Assembly: GCA_040779345.1 (NCBI GenBank)
Contig: JBFONU010000002.1
Coordinates: 124,001 to 188,000, forward strand
Direction of reading: 5' to 3'
DNA from: Thalassotalea_H sp040779345
GTDB taxonomy: Bacteria; Pseudomonadota; Gammaproteobacteria; Enterobacterales; Alteromonadaceae
Length of the DNA: 64,000 nt
The notes under the pieces are model-generated. The model was given only the letters and a program-made list of their open reading frames with translations. It did no database searches and was not told where the DNA came from. The position numbers were made by a program, and so were the translations under genes. The number at the start of each line of letters is the position of its first letter. Position 1 is the first letter of the stretch. Shown here piece after piece: positions 18,807-27,815 of the stretch.

Positions 18807-19595
18807 TTGATAGATATTGGTGTTAATTTAACAAATACTAGATTTGATAAAGACAGAGCAGCAGTCATTGAACGAGCTAAATTAGCTCATATTCAAGGCA
18901 TGTTAGTGACGGGTACAAATATTGCCGAGAGTCAAAAAGCACTATTACTTTGTCAAGAGAACCCGAATTTTTTAGCTTGTACAGCGGGTGTTCACCCACA
19001 CGACGCGGATAATGTTAACGAGGATTATATTGTTCAGTTACGGCAATTAGCTGCTGATAAAAACGTGCTAGCAATTGGTGAATGCGGTTTAGATTTTAAT
19101 CGAAATTTTTCGACACCGAAAAACCAACAACAGGTTTTTAGTGAACAAGTCGAACTTGCCAGTGAATTGAATTTACCACTTTTTTTACATCAACGAGATG
19201 CATTTACAACTTGGCTTGAAATATTATTACCCTATATTGATAAAGTACCCGCTATGGTCAGCCATTGTTTTACTGGAGATTTAACTCAATTAAAGCAATG
19301 TTTGGATCTCGGTATGTATATAGGTATTACGGGATGGGTTTGCGATGAACGCCGAGGAAAAACGCTTCGGGATATTGTGAAGTATATTCCTCTTGATCGT
19401 TTATTGATTGAAACTGATGCCCCATACCTTACTCCAAGAACTATTAGGCCTAAGCCTAAAAGTAGCCGTAATGAACCAAGCTATTTGCCCTATGTTGTTG
19501 ATATACTTGCGAATGAATTCGCTTGCTCTCCAAAAGAGCTCATCAATCAAACCCTAAAGAATACCCAAAGTGTTTTTAATTGGGGAAGTCGATGA
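18807..19595 (+). CDS. tatD: TatD family metal-dependent deoxyribonuclease
   Basis: The 262-residue protein is a TIM-barrel hydrolase of the TatD family. The motif for metal ligands begins MIDIGVNLTNTRFDKDR, where the usual first His is replaced by the TatD-specific D-I-G-V-N-L-T. CTAGVHPHDA, AIGECGLDFNRNFS, LFLHQRDA, SHCFTGD and IETDAPYL supply the conserved ligands. It is a 3'-5' exonuclease linked to repair; it is not needed for Tat export despite its place after tatABC. It starts with TTG and lacks a clear ribosome site. It ends in a four-base ATGA overlap with the following GGDEF gene. Confidence 0.92.
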   Translation: MIDIGVNLTNTRFDKDRAAVIERAKLAHIQGMLVTGTNIAESQKALLLCQENPNFLACTAGVHPHDADNVNEDYIVQLRQLAADKNVLAIGECGLDFNRNFSTPKNQQQVFSEQVELASELNLPLFLHQRDAFTTWLEILLPYIDKVPAMVSHCFTGDLTQLKQCLDLGMYIGITGWVCDERRGKTLRDIVKYIPLDRLLIETDAPYLTPRTIRPKPKSSRNEPSYLPYVVDILANEFACSPKELINQTLKNTQSVFNWGSR

Positions 19596-20902
19596 CTTTT
19601 TTTTCGCAATACGGCTTAGATGACTTAGCTACCGGGGGCATGTTAACCCTGGCAGTAACTCTACTGTCTCTGTATTTAATAAAAAAGAGTCATAAATATT
19701 TATACTTAGCGGTGTATTTTTTTATTCAGTCAATCATATTAGCTGTCATGAAAACAACAGCGTCGAATGCCCTTTTTGACAATGTTTTTTTTCATTTTTT
19801 AACTGAACTGCCCTTTTTATTACTCTTGTCTGTGCTCTTTATGACGTTATTTTTAAGAGCTTTTTTCAAGGTAAATCAATATAAAAAAGTCACCTTAATA
19901 ACTTATGGGGGCGTGTTATTCACTTTTGTTGTCTATCTATTATTACCCGATACGTTGAGCTTTATCATTACTTATGTTGCCCATCTACAATTAGTCTTAT
20001 TATTGGCTATCGCTAGTTTTTATTGCGTGACTATAAAGCACTCTAATACCCGGGTTTTCATTGCGATACTGTTGATGTATTCGCTTTGTTTTATCACCAA
20101 TATTGTGGCCTTCGGTTGGTCTTCGGTTAACAGTCATTCGTTTTTTATGGCTTATTGGTTGGCTGGTTGCCTGTTATTTTATTTATTAAGCCATCAAATC
20201 ATTTCTACTGCTGAAAAGCAGAATATCGCCGAGAGCCAAGCAATTAAACGTAGTGATAATTATAAATTAGCTTATCAAGAGTTGCTTGCTCAACAGGAAG
20301 CCAGTAAGGAGCATCTTGAAAGTCGAGTACAAGAGCGCACTTTAGAGCTAAACATTGCCCTACAAGAATTAGAAGAAGCTAATCATGAGCTTGAGCAAAA
20401 AAACACGTTAGATGAATTAACAGGCTTATTTAATCGACGTTATTATGATCAAAAATTATTAGCTGAACTAAGACGCAGTCGACGAAATTTAACGCCGCTA
20501 AGTTTAGTTGTTATCGATATTGACCATTTCAAAAAAGTGAATGATAACTATGGTCATTCAGTGGGTGATCAATGTTTGATAAAACTGGGTCAATTAATTA
20601 AGCAAGTCTTACGTCGCAGTAGTGATATTGGTTGTCGATATGGTGGTGAAGAGTTTTGTTTGATTTTGCCTGAAACTGATCGTCAAGGCGCGGTTAAATT
20701 TGCGCAAGAATTACGGGAATTAGTCATGTCTACTGCATTTATGTTTGATAACCGGTCAATAAACTTAACGATTAGCTGTGGCGTTTGTACCTATCAACAA
20801 GAAAAAGATATGACGCCAGTTGAACTTTTTGACGGTGCGGATAAAGCCTTATATCAGGCGAAGGCTAATGGCAGAAACCAAGTACAAATAGCAGAAATTT
20901 AA
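19592..20902 (+). CDS. Membrane-bound diguanylate cyclase (GGDEF)
   Basis: The 436-residue protein has about seven predicted hydrophobic helices in residues 10-205, then a coiled coil (ESRVQERTLELNIALQELEE), then a C-terminal GGDEF domain (about 275-435). The active-site motif is GGEEF (RYGGEEFCLILP). An RxxD inhibitory site (RSSD) is five residues upstream, and the metal-binding VIDIDHFKKVND is intact, so active, product-inhibited cyclic di-GMP synthesis is expected. The ATG at 19592 overlaps the tatD stop by four bases and is preferred over a TTG at 19580. The membrane region resembles a 7TM sensor but no ligand is evident. Confidence 0.9.
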   Translation: MTFFSQYGLDDLATGGMLTLAVTLLSLYLIKKSHKYLYLAVYFFIQSIILAVMKTTASNALFDNVFFHFLTELPFLLLLSVLFMTLFLRAFFKVNQYKKVTLITYGGVLFTFVVYLLLPDTLSFIITYVAHLQLVLLLAIASFYCVTIKHSNTRVFIAILLMYSLCFITNIVAFGWSSVNSHSFFMAYWLAGCLLFYLLSHQIISTAEKQNIAESQAIKRSDNYKLAYQELLAQQEASKEHLESRVQERTLELNIALQELEEANHELEQKNTLDELTGLFNRRYYDQKLLAELRRSRRNLTPLSLVVIDIDHFKKVNDNYGHSVGDQCLIKLGQLIKQVLRRSSDIGCRYGGEEFCLILPETDRQGAVKFAQELRELVMSTAFMFDNRSINLTISCGVCTYQQEKDMTPVELFDGADKALYQAKANGRNQVQIAEI

Positions 20903-20934
20903 GCGGTAATATACCCCGCAGTTTGGAGAAAAAT

Positions 20935-21975
20935 ATGAGTAACGAATTTGGTCAATTTCCTGCACGTAGAATGCGTAGAATGCGAAGAGATGACTTTTCT
21001 AGACGTTTGATGGCTGAACATCAATTATCCGTGAATGATCTTATTTATCCTGTTTTTGTGCTTGAAGGTGAAAATCAACGAGAAGCAATTAATTCAATGC
21101 CAGGGGTTGAGCGCAAAAGTATTGACCTTTTACTGGAAGAAGCACAGGAGCTTGTAAAACTTGGTATTCCAGCGGTCGCAATATTTCCTGTGACCCCAGA
21201 TGAGCAAAAGTCACTATTAGCTGAAGAGGCATATAATCCTGAAGGTTTAGCGCAAAGAACCGTACGCGCTTTGAAAGCAAAATTCCCTGAACTAGGTGTG
21301 ATCACTGACGTAGCACTTGATCCCTTTACCACACATGGTCAAGATGGTATTTTAGGTACAAAGAACAGTGGCCTTAATGGCGTTGATGAAGGCTACGTGC
21401 TCAATGATGTCACTAAAGCAACGTTGGTCAAACAGGCATTATCTCACGCACAAGCGGGGGCTGATATTGTTGCTCCATCTGACATGATGGACGGCAGAGT
21501 GGGTGCCATTAGAGAAGAATTAGAGAAGCACGGCTTTGTAAATACCCGTATTTTAGCCTATTCAGCAAAATATGCTTCTAACTATTATGGACCATTTAGA
21601 GATGCAGTTGGCTCGGCAGGAAATATTAAAGGGGGCAATAAACATTCGTACCAAATGGACCCCGCTAATAGTAATGAAGCGCTGCATGAAATAGCGCAAG
21701 ATATTGCCGAAGGGGCAGATATGGTCATGGTTAAACCCGGTATGCCATATTTAGATATTGTGCGCCGAGTGAAAGATAATTTTCAAGTGCCTACCTATGC
21801 GTATCAAGTGAGTGGTGAATATGCGATGCACATGGCAGCGATTCAAAATGGTTGGTTAGCTGAAAAACCTTGTGTTATGGAAGGTTTACTTGCATTTAAG
21901 CGGGCGGGTGCTGACGGTATTCTGACTTATTTTGCGAAACAAGTGGCTCGATGGTTACGAGAAGATGCCAAGTAA
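20935..21975 (+). CDS. hemB: Delta-aminolevulinic acid dehydratase (porphobilinogen synthase)
   Basis: The 346-residue enzyme joins two aminolevulinate molecules to give porphobilinogen. Schiff-base lysines are in ILAYSAKYAS and MVMVKPGMPYLD. The metal region reads VALDPFTTHGQDGIL: the zinc-binding cysteines of the E. coli-type enzyme are replaced, so this is the magnesium-type ALAD known from Pseudomonas. ATG 20935 has GGAGA upstream; a TTG at 20923 is less likely. The tetrapyrrole pathway continues at hemC and hemD 14 kb away. It is followed immediately, without a gap, by a transporter gene starting at TTG. Confidence 0.96.
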   Translation: MSNEFGQFPARRMRRMRRDDFSRRLMAEHQLSVNDLIYPVFVLEGENQREAINSMPGVERKSIDLLLEEAQELVKLGIPAVAIFPVTPDEQKSLLAEEAYNPEGLAQRTVRALKAKFPELGVITDVALDPFTTHGQDGILGTKNSGLNGVDEGYVLNDVTKATLVKQALSHAQAGADIVAPSDMMDGRVGAIREELEKHGFVNTRILAYSAKYASNYYGPFRDAVGSAGNIKGGNKHSYQMDPANSNEALHEIAQDIAEGADMVMVKPGMPYLDIVRRVKDNFQVPTYAYQVSGEYAMHMAAIQNGWLAEKPCVMEGLLAFKRAGADGILTYFAKQVARWLREDAK

Positions 21976-22842
21976 TTGAGCAAAGCAACCAAAGGGCATA
22001 AAAACCATCAAGCATTGCTTGCCCTTCATAGTGCAGTTTTGCTTTTTGCTTTGTCTGGCTTATTTGCCAAATGGCTGAGCTTACCTGCGGTAGTGATTGT
22101 TTTTGGTCGAGCGTTTTTTGCTGCGCTCACTATTATGTTTTTTGTCAGGTTTTTTAAAAAACAATCATTAAAGTGTGAAATAAAAACGCTGTTAGCTTTA
22201 GCGCTAACTGGTGGTATATTGGCTTTTCATTGGGGAAGTTTTTTTCAAGCAATTCAAGTCTCTTCCGTTGCGATAGGTTTAATAACGTTCGCGACATTTC
22301 CTGTTTTTGTCAGTTTTTTAGAGCCGTTGTTTTTTAATGAAAAATTTTGCTATCGCTCACTAATCCAAGCACTATTAACCATTGTTGGTATCCGTTTAAT
22401 TTTACCGGATGAGCATTCACAGCTAGCAGTGTTTGAAGGAGCTTGTTGGGGGATCGCCTCAGCATTGTCATTTGCCTTGTTAACCTTATTAAACAGGAAG
22501 TTTGTCAGTAAAAGTTCGGCTAAAAAAATTGCTCTTTATCAAAATATGTTTGCTGCACTCTTTATTCTTCCCTTTATCGTTGTAAACCCAGTCGCTATAT
22601 CAATTGACCAGTTAGCGATAATCATCTTATTAGGGGTAGTTTTTACCGCTTTTGCTCATTCATTATTTAATCACTCGTTAAAAACACTACGTGCCCAAAC
22701 TGCGAGTATTGCCGTGAGCTTAGAGCCTATTTATGGCGTTATTGCAGCCTATTTTCTATTGGATGAGTCGATAACCTTGATGATGGTGTTAGGGGGGACG
22801 ATAGTTTTAGCCACCAATATTTGGGCGTTGAAAAGTCATTAA
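21976..22842 (+). CDS. EamA/DMT-family transporter
   Basis: The 288-residue protein is hydrophobic throughout, with about ten predicted membrane helices in two repeats. This is the drug/metabolite transporter fold: LHSAVLLFALSGLFAKW opens the first repeat and IASALSFALLTLLNRKFV the second. SIAVSLEPIYGVIAAYFLLD is the C-terminal EamA signature with a conserved E-P. It starts at a TTG directly abutting the hemB stop codon, so translation is probably coupled. Substrate is unknown. Family members export amino acids or metabolites. It converges on gppA with only eight bases between. Confidence 0.85.
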   Translation: MSKATKGHKNHQALLALHSAVLLFALSGLFAKWLSLPAVVIVFGRAFFAALTIMFFVRFFKKQSLKCEIKTLLALALTGGILAFHWGSFFQAIQVSSVAIGLITFATFPVFVSFLEPLFFNEKFCYRSLIQALLTIVGIRLILPDEHSQLAVFEGACWGIASALSFALLTLLNRKFVSKSSAKKIALYQNMFAALFILPFIVVNPVAISIDQLAIIILLGVVFTAFAHSLFNHSLKTLRAQTASIAVSLEPIYGVIAAYFLLDESITLMMVLGGTIVLATNIWALKSH

Positions 22843-22850
22843 AGGTTAAC

Positions 22851-24353
22851 TTACTGATCACTCTGGATATTTAAATTAAAACCTAGCATAGCCAAATGCT
22901 TTTCTTCTAACTTCAGTTCATCAGTAATTAAAGGGTGCTGGGTTAACCATTTTTCAGGTAAGTATAAAGTGATACCCGCTTGAGCCGATGCTTGATAGTT
23001 CGGCAGAATGTCATCTTTTCTAAGGCGACATAAAATCACTGATAGGCGAATTATCGCTAATAGGCAGCTGGCTGTTTGACTGTCGGTCACCGATTGCTTG
23101 AGTAGGCTTGTATCGATATCGCCTTTATAAAGCTTGACAAAGGCTTTGAGTAGTTGACGATCCGCCGGGGAAAATCCGGGGAGTTCGGCGTTTTCAATAA
23201 TATAAGCACTATGCTTTTGATGATGCTTAAATTCTAATAACAAGCCAATTTCATGAAGATCACAGCTAGCGAGTAATAACTCATAGCTGTTATCTTTCTT
23301 AAGCTGCCAACTTGATGAAAAGCTATTAAATAAAAATTTGGCTTGAGATTTTACCTGATGGGCATGTTGTTTATCTACATGATAACGTTGCATTAACGAG
23401 TTAATGGTACGTTGCCTGATGGCAATGTTGCTATCACTAGGTAACATTTCATAGAGCAGGCCTTCACGTAATGCGCCGCTAGAAAGTTGTAATTGTTTGA
23501 CAGAAAAACATTCAAAGATGGCAATTAAAATGGCCAGTCCGCTGGCAATTACGGGTGTTCTTTCGCTGGTTAAGCCCTTCAAATTGATTTGATCAATCGA
23601 ATGACAATGCATCAGTTGCTGCTGCACGTCTTTAAGAAAAGTATGCGTTATCACTGTCGGACTATTTTGGTACATCAACATTTCAGCTAATGCTTGCATA
23701 GTACCCGAGCCACCAAGCACTGATTGCCAACCCATTTGCTTATATTTTGGTACCAGTGGTGCTAATATTTTTTTCGCTTCATCAATGGCTTGTCCAAAAT
23801 TTGTGTGATTAAGTAAACCATCAGAAAAAAACTGTTTAATAAAAGTAACACAGCCAATATCAACACTGGTGATTATTTTAGATTGCAGGCCTGAGCCGAC
23901 AATAAGCTCTGTACTTGCCCCACCAATATCAATCACAAAGCGCTTTTGCTGGCAATAACTGGTATGTGCGACACCAAGATAAATAAATTCAGCTTCTTGC
24001 TGACCGGACAACAAAGTCACTTTTTGCCCTAAAACTTGATTGGCCCTGCGAATAAATTCATCACCGTTTTTGGCTAACCTTACCGTAGCGGTTGCGACAA
24101 TACGGACATTGTCAGAGGGGATATCTTGGAGGCGCTCAGCAAAAAAACTTAGACACTCTAAACCACGAGCCATGGCTTCTTCACTTAAGGTATTTGTTGT
24201 ATCAAGGCCGGCAGCTAAACGTACTTTTCGCTTCACTTTGTCGACAACTTGCACACTATCTGCAAGCTGTCGAGTGATCATCATATGAAAGCTGTTTGAG
24301 CCTAAATCGATGATGGCATAAAAAGGTGAGTTTGCTACTTTAGTGCTAATCAA
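22851..24353 (-). CDS. gppA: Exopolyphosphatase / guanosine pentaphosphate phosphatase
   Basis: The 500-residue protein belongs to the Ppx/GppA family: YAIIDLGSNSFHMMI is the phosphate-1 motif, RLAAGLD follows, FVIDIGGASTELIVG is the phosphate-2 region and LGGSGTMQALAE the C-terminal ATPase-like motif. A C-terminal HD-like extension (residues about 315-500) is of normal length. Members hydrolyse pppGpp to ppGpp and/or inorganic polyphosphate. The gene lies downstream of rhlB in the same direction (15 bases), as in E. coli rhlB-gppA, which favours the GppA name over Ppx. The start is a TTG. Confidence 0.88.
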   Translation of the reverse strand: MISTKVANSPFYAIIDLGSNSFHMMITRQLADSVQVVDKVKRKVRLAAGLDTTNTLSEEAMARGLECLSFFAERLQDIPSDNVRIVATATVRLAKNGDEFIRRANQVLGQKVTLLSGQQEAEFIYLGVAHTSYCQQKRFVIDIGGASTELIVGSGLQSKIITSVDIGCVTFIKQFFSDGLLNHTNFGQAIDEAKKILAPLVPKYKQMGWQSVLGGSGTMQALAEMLMYQNSPTVITHTFLKDVQQQLMHCHSIDQINLKGLTSERTPVIASGLAILIAIFECFSVKQLQLSSGALREGLLYEMLPSDSNIAIRQRTINSLMQRYHVDKQHAHQVKSQAKFLFNSFSSSWQLKKDNSYELLLASCDLHEIGLLLEFKHHQKHSAYIIENAELPGFSPADRQLLKAFVKLYKGDIDTSLLKQSVTDSQTASCLLAIIRLSVILCRLRKDDILPNYQASAQAGITLYLPEKWLTQHPLITDELKLEEKHLAMLGFNLNIQSDQ

Positions 24354-24368
24354 CGTTAACCCTAGTTA

Positions 24369-25628
24369 TTATCTACGGTTGCGATAGCCACCGGTTTTGC
24401 CGCGATTCTGCCCACCATTATGAGGCTTATGGCGACGTTGACGAGGCTTAGGTTTAGGAAAGTCAGTGATTAATGATTCATGATCATATTTACTGACAGG
24501 TAAGATATGCTCAATGTAAGTTTCAATCGCTGGCAAATTAAAAACGTATTCTTCACAAGCAAAACTAATTGCATGGCCAGTTGCACCTGCTCGACCTGTA
24601 CGACCAATACGGTGGACATAATCTTCGCAATCATCCGGTAAGTCGTAGTTAAATACGTGAGTCACTTGCGGTATATGTAAACCACGCGCAGCTACGTCAG
24701 TAGCGACTAAAATATCAAGATGACCTTGGGTAAATTGCTCAAGAATTTTTAATCGGCGCTTTTGGATGACATCACCGGTTAATAATCCAACACGAATATT
24801 ATCGGCATCCAAGTGAGCGTGAATATTTTCACAACTGTGTTTAGTGTTAGCAAATATAATGGCTTTTTCTGGCCAGTCTTCTTCAATCAAGGTTTGCAGC
24901 AGATTCATTTTATCTTCATTGGAAGGATAAAATAATTCTTCAGATATTCTAATATTGGTTTTTTGCTCGGGTTCTACTTCAACGCTTACTGGGTCATTCA
25001 TGTGTTCAAAAGCAAGTTCTTTGACACGAAATGATAGCGTCGCTGAAAATAACATGCTTAACCTGTCTTTTGCTGCAGGCATGCGGTTGAACATGTAACG
25101 AATGTCTTTAATGAAACCTAAGTCAAACATTCTATCGGCTTCATCTAGTACGACAACTTCAATATTCGTTAAGTTGTATACACCTTGTTTCATATAGTCG
25201 AGTAGACGACCACATGTACCAATTAAAATATCAACGCCAGCTTCAAGTTCTTGTCGTTGGCTTTCGTAGCCTTCACCGCCATAAACAACGCCAAGGCGCA
25301 GTCCGGTGGATTTTGCCATCTCAATGGCATCTCGATGAATTTGAATCGCAAGTTCACGGGTAGGCGCCATAATTAACGCTCTAGGCTGCTTTTCAACTTT
25401 AGCTGGTGTTTGCAATAAGTGGTGAAAAGTTGCAGCTAAAAAGGCGATAGTTTTCCCTTCACCTGTCTGAGCTTGTCCTGCGATGTCTTTACCTTCAAGT
25501 AAAACAGGTAAAGATTTTGCTTGTATGGTAGTGCATTGTTCAAAGCCCATGGCATTTAATCCAGCAACGACTTGCGGCGCTAAATTAAGCTCTGTGAACT
25601 TTGTATCTGATAAGTGAGTATTATTCAT
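24369..25628 (-). CDS. rhlB: ATP-dependent RNA helicase RhlB (DEAD-box)
   Basis: The 419-residue DEAD-box helicase contains the Q motif (FEQCTTIQAKSLPVLLEGKD), motif I AQTGEGKT, PTRELA, motif II VLDEADRMFDLGF, motif III SATL, and VATDVAARGLHIPQVTHV with HRIGRTGRAG (motifs V and VI). The C-terminus is a basic Arg/Gly tail (KPRQRRHKPHNGGQNRGK) expected to bind RNA or RNase E. RhlB unwinds structured RNA in the degradosome. It is transcribed divergently from trxA and followed by gppA, the conserved enterobacterial order. Confidence 0.95.
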   Translation of the reverse strand: MNNTHLSDTKFTELNLAPQVVAGLNAMGFEQCTTIQAKSLPVLLEGKDIAGQAQTGEGKTIAFLAATFHHLLQTPAKVEKQPRALIMAPTRELAIQIHRDAIEMAKSTGLRLGVVYGGEGYESQRQELEAGVDILIGTCGRLLDYMKQGVYNLTNIEVVVLDEADRMFDLGFIKDIRYMFNRMPAAKDRLSMLFSATLSFRVKELAFEHMNDPVSVEVEPEQKTNIRISEELFYPSNEDKMNLLQTLIEEDWPEKAIIFANTKHSCENIHAHLDADNIRVGLLTGDVIQKRRLKILEQFTQGHLDILVATDVAARGLHIPQVTHVFNYDLPDDCEDYVHRIGRTGRAGATGHAISFACEEYVFNLPAIETYIEHILPVSKYDHESLITDFPKPKPRQRRHKPHNGGQNRGKTGGYRNRR

Positions 25629-25772
25629 GGCGCTAGCTTAACAGGTTATGTGGCTAATAAATACTGTATCTAATGGGTTAAGGGTAATTATTGCTAATTA
25701 TGGATGTTATCAAATAAAAACCTTTTTATTCTCATTTTTTTCGTAAAAAACCAAAGAGTATTGATCTCAGTA

Positions 25773-25801
25773 TTGGTAATTAATTTCGTTGGGGGTATAA
25801 T
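25773..25801 (+). promoter_or_regulatory. Probable sigma-70 promoter for trxA
   Basis: TTGGTA (25773-25778) and TATAAT (25796-25801) are separated by 17 bases, the optimal spacing, and lie 45 bases before the trxA start codon. The -10 hexamer is the exact consensus and the -35 differs at two positions. Assignment is by pattern only. Confidence 0.6.
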
Positions 25802-25845
25802 CCTGCTCAGTTTGGCGATAAATGCCATAATTAACGGAGAAAGAA

Positions 25846-26172
25846 ATGAGCGATAAAATTGTTCAGTTATCAGATGACAGCTTTGAAGCTGATGTAATTA
25901 ATGCGTCAGGTCTAGTTTTGGTTGATTTTTGGGCTGAGTGGTGTGGCCCATGTAAAATGATTGCCCCTTTGCTAAATGACATTGCAGAAGAATATGCAGA
26001 TAAAGTGACTGTTGGTAAATTAAATATTGACCAAAATGATGCGACTCCACCTAAATATGGTATTCGTGGCATCCCAACGTTATTATTATTTAAAGATGGA
26101 GCAGTAGCCGACACCAAAGTAGGTGCCTTATCGAAAACTCAATTAAAAGAGTTTATTGATAACAACTTATAA
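25846..26172 (+). CDS. trxA: Thioredoxin 1
   Basis: The 108-residue protein has the canonical thioredoxin fold with the redox motif WCGPC in VDFWAEWCGPCKMIAP, the cis-proline loop GIRGIPTLLLF, and the usual length. It reduces protein disulfides and is recharged by thioredoxin reductase. GGAGAAAG precedes the ATG. A probable promoter is seen upstream and a strong terminator follows, so it is an independent transcription unit between divergent rhlB and downstream rho. Confidence 0.98.
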   Translation: MSDKIVQLSDDSFEADVINASGLVLVDFWAEWCGPCKMIAPLLNDIAEEYADKVTVGKLNIDQNDATPPKYGIRGIPTLLLFKDGAVADTKVGALSKTQLKEFIDNNL

Positions 26173-26175
26173 CGA

Positions 26176-26208
26176 TAAAAAAGGCTCCTTACAAACGAGC
26201 CTTTTTGT
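26176..26208 (+). terminator. Intrinsic terminator after trxA
   Basis: AAAAAGGCTC pairs with GAGCCTTTTT around CTTACAAAC, and the 3' arm runs into a T tract. It begins a few bases after the trxA stop codon. Confidence 0.9.
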
Positions 26209-26369
26209 TTGAAAAACATGCAATAGTTAGTTTTTGTTACTTTACGTAGCGAATATTTAGTGCTAACTTTATATTTCAACAGAAAATAACATTTCTAAAA
26301 TTATACCCTATTCACAAAAAATGCCGATTGGCATAATCTAACAACGTCAAATACCTAAGAACCTCAACT

Positions 26370-27629
26370 ATGAATCTTACCGAACTCAAAGAAAAATCCA
26401 TTAGTGAGTTAATGAAACTTGCTGAAGAAATGAAGCTTGAAAATTTAGCGAGAACCCGAAAGCAAGATATTATTTTTGCAATATTAAATGCACATGCTGA
26501 AAGCGGAGAAGATATCTTCGGCGGTGGCGTTTTAGAAATTTTGCAAGATGGGTTTGGTTTTTTACGTTCTGCCGATTCCTCTTATTTAGCCGGTCCTGAT
26601 GATATTTATGTATCGCCGAGCCAAATTCGCCGATTTAGTATGCGTACGGGGGACACCATTCATGGAAAGATTCGTCCACCTAAAAAAGGTGAGCGTTACT
26701 TTGCCTTGTTAAAAGTTGCTGAAGTTAACTTTGACAGACCTGAAAATTCCCGTAATAAAATTCTTTTTGAAAACTTAACGCCAATTCATCCTAACCAGCG
26801 CGTTACGATGGAACGTGGTAATGGCTCAACAGAAGATATTACTGCTCGGGTTTTAGATTTAGCGTCTCCAATAGGTAAAGGACAACGTGGGCTCATCGTT
26901 GCACCGCCAAAAGCCGGTAAAACATTATTGTTACAAAACATCGCACAAAGTATTGCTCATAACCATCCTGAATGTGAATTGATGGTACTTCTTATTGATG
27001 AACGTCCTGAAGAAGTAACTGAAATGCAACGCTTAGTTAAAGGCGAAGTGGTTGCATCGACTTTTGATGAACCAGCAAATCGTCATGTGCAAGTAGCAGA
27101 AATGGTTATTGAAAAAGCAAAACGTTTAGTTGAGCATAAAAAAGACGTAGTGATATTACTTGATTCTATAACACGTTTAGCACGTGCCTATAATACGGTG
27201 ATCCCTTCTTCCGGTAAAATTCTAACCGGTGGTGTTGATGCTAACGCATTACATCGACCAAAACGTTTCTTTGGTGCCGCACGTAATATTGAAGAAGGTG
27301 GTAGCTTAACGATTATAGCGACTGCTTTGGTTGATACTGGCTCTAAAATGGATGAAGTTATTTACGAAGAATTTAAAGGTACGGGTAATATGGAATTACA
27401 CCTTTCTCGTAAAATTGCAGAAAAACGTGTTTTCCCTGCTATTCACTTTAATCGTAGTGGTACGCGTCGTGAAGAGTTATTAACTAAGCCTGATGAACTA
27501 CAAAAAATGTGGATATTACGCAAAATAGTGCATGAAATGGGCGAAATAGATGCGATGGAGTTTATGATAGATAAACTAGCAATGACAAAAACGAATAATG
27601 ACTTTTTCGATTCAATGAAGCGGAAATAA
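26370..27629 (+). CDS. rho: Transcription termination factor Rho
   Basis: The 419-residue hexameric RNA helicase has the N-terminal Rho helical region (MNLTELKEKSISELMKLAEE), the cold-shock-like RNA-binding domain (GVLEILQDGFGFLRSADSSY), and the ATPase domain with P-loop LIVAPPKAGKT, Walker B VVILLDSITRLARAYN and the R-loop region. Length equals the E. coli protein (419). A leader of roughly 197 bases separates it from trxA. Its terminator is itself intrinsic. Confidence 0.98.
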   Translation: MNLTELKEKSISELMKLAEEMKLENLARTRKQDIIFAILNAHAESGEDIFGGGVLEILQDGFGFLRSADSSYLAGPDDIYVSPSQIRRFSMRTGDTIHGKIRPPKKGERYFALLKVAEVNFDRPENSRNKILFENLTPIHPNQRVTMERGNGSTEDITARVLDLASPIGKGQRGLIVAPPKAGKTLLLQNIAQSIAHNHPECELMVLLIDERPEEVTEMQRLVKGEVVASTFDEPANRHVQVAEMVIEKAKRLVEHKKDVVILLDSITRLARAYNTVIPSSGKILTGGVDANALHRPKRFFGAARNIEEGGSLTIIATALVDTGSKMDEVIYEEFKGTGNMELHLSRKIAEKRVFPAIHFNRSGTRREELLTKPDELQKMWILRKIVHEMGEIDAMEFMIDKLAMTKTNNDFFDSMKRK

Positions 27630-27645
27630 ATTACCATAAATTGAG

Positions 27646-27679
27646 AAAGCGCCAGCAATTTTGCTGGCGCTTTTTTTTA
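27646..27679 (+). terminator. Intrinsic terminator after rho
   Basis: A ten-base perfect stem (AGCGCCAGCA and TGCTGGCGCT with loop ATTT) is followed by a long T tract. It is the strongest terminator-like hairpin in the window. Confidence 0.93.
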
Positions 27680-27815
27680 AGTAAAGTGACATTACTGTGT
27701 GAATATTTTATGTCATTAACGCCTTTTTTGAATAAACATCGATTGTCTTTTTATACGACATCATGTCATTAATGATGTAAAATTCGCGACTTACAAAGAT
27801 ATTGAAACCAACGTT

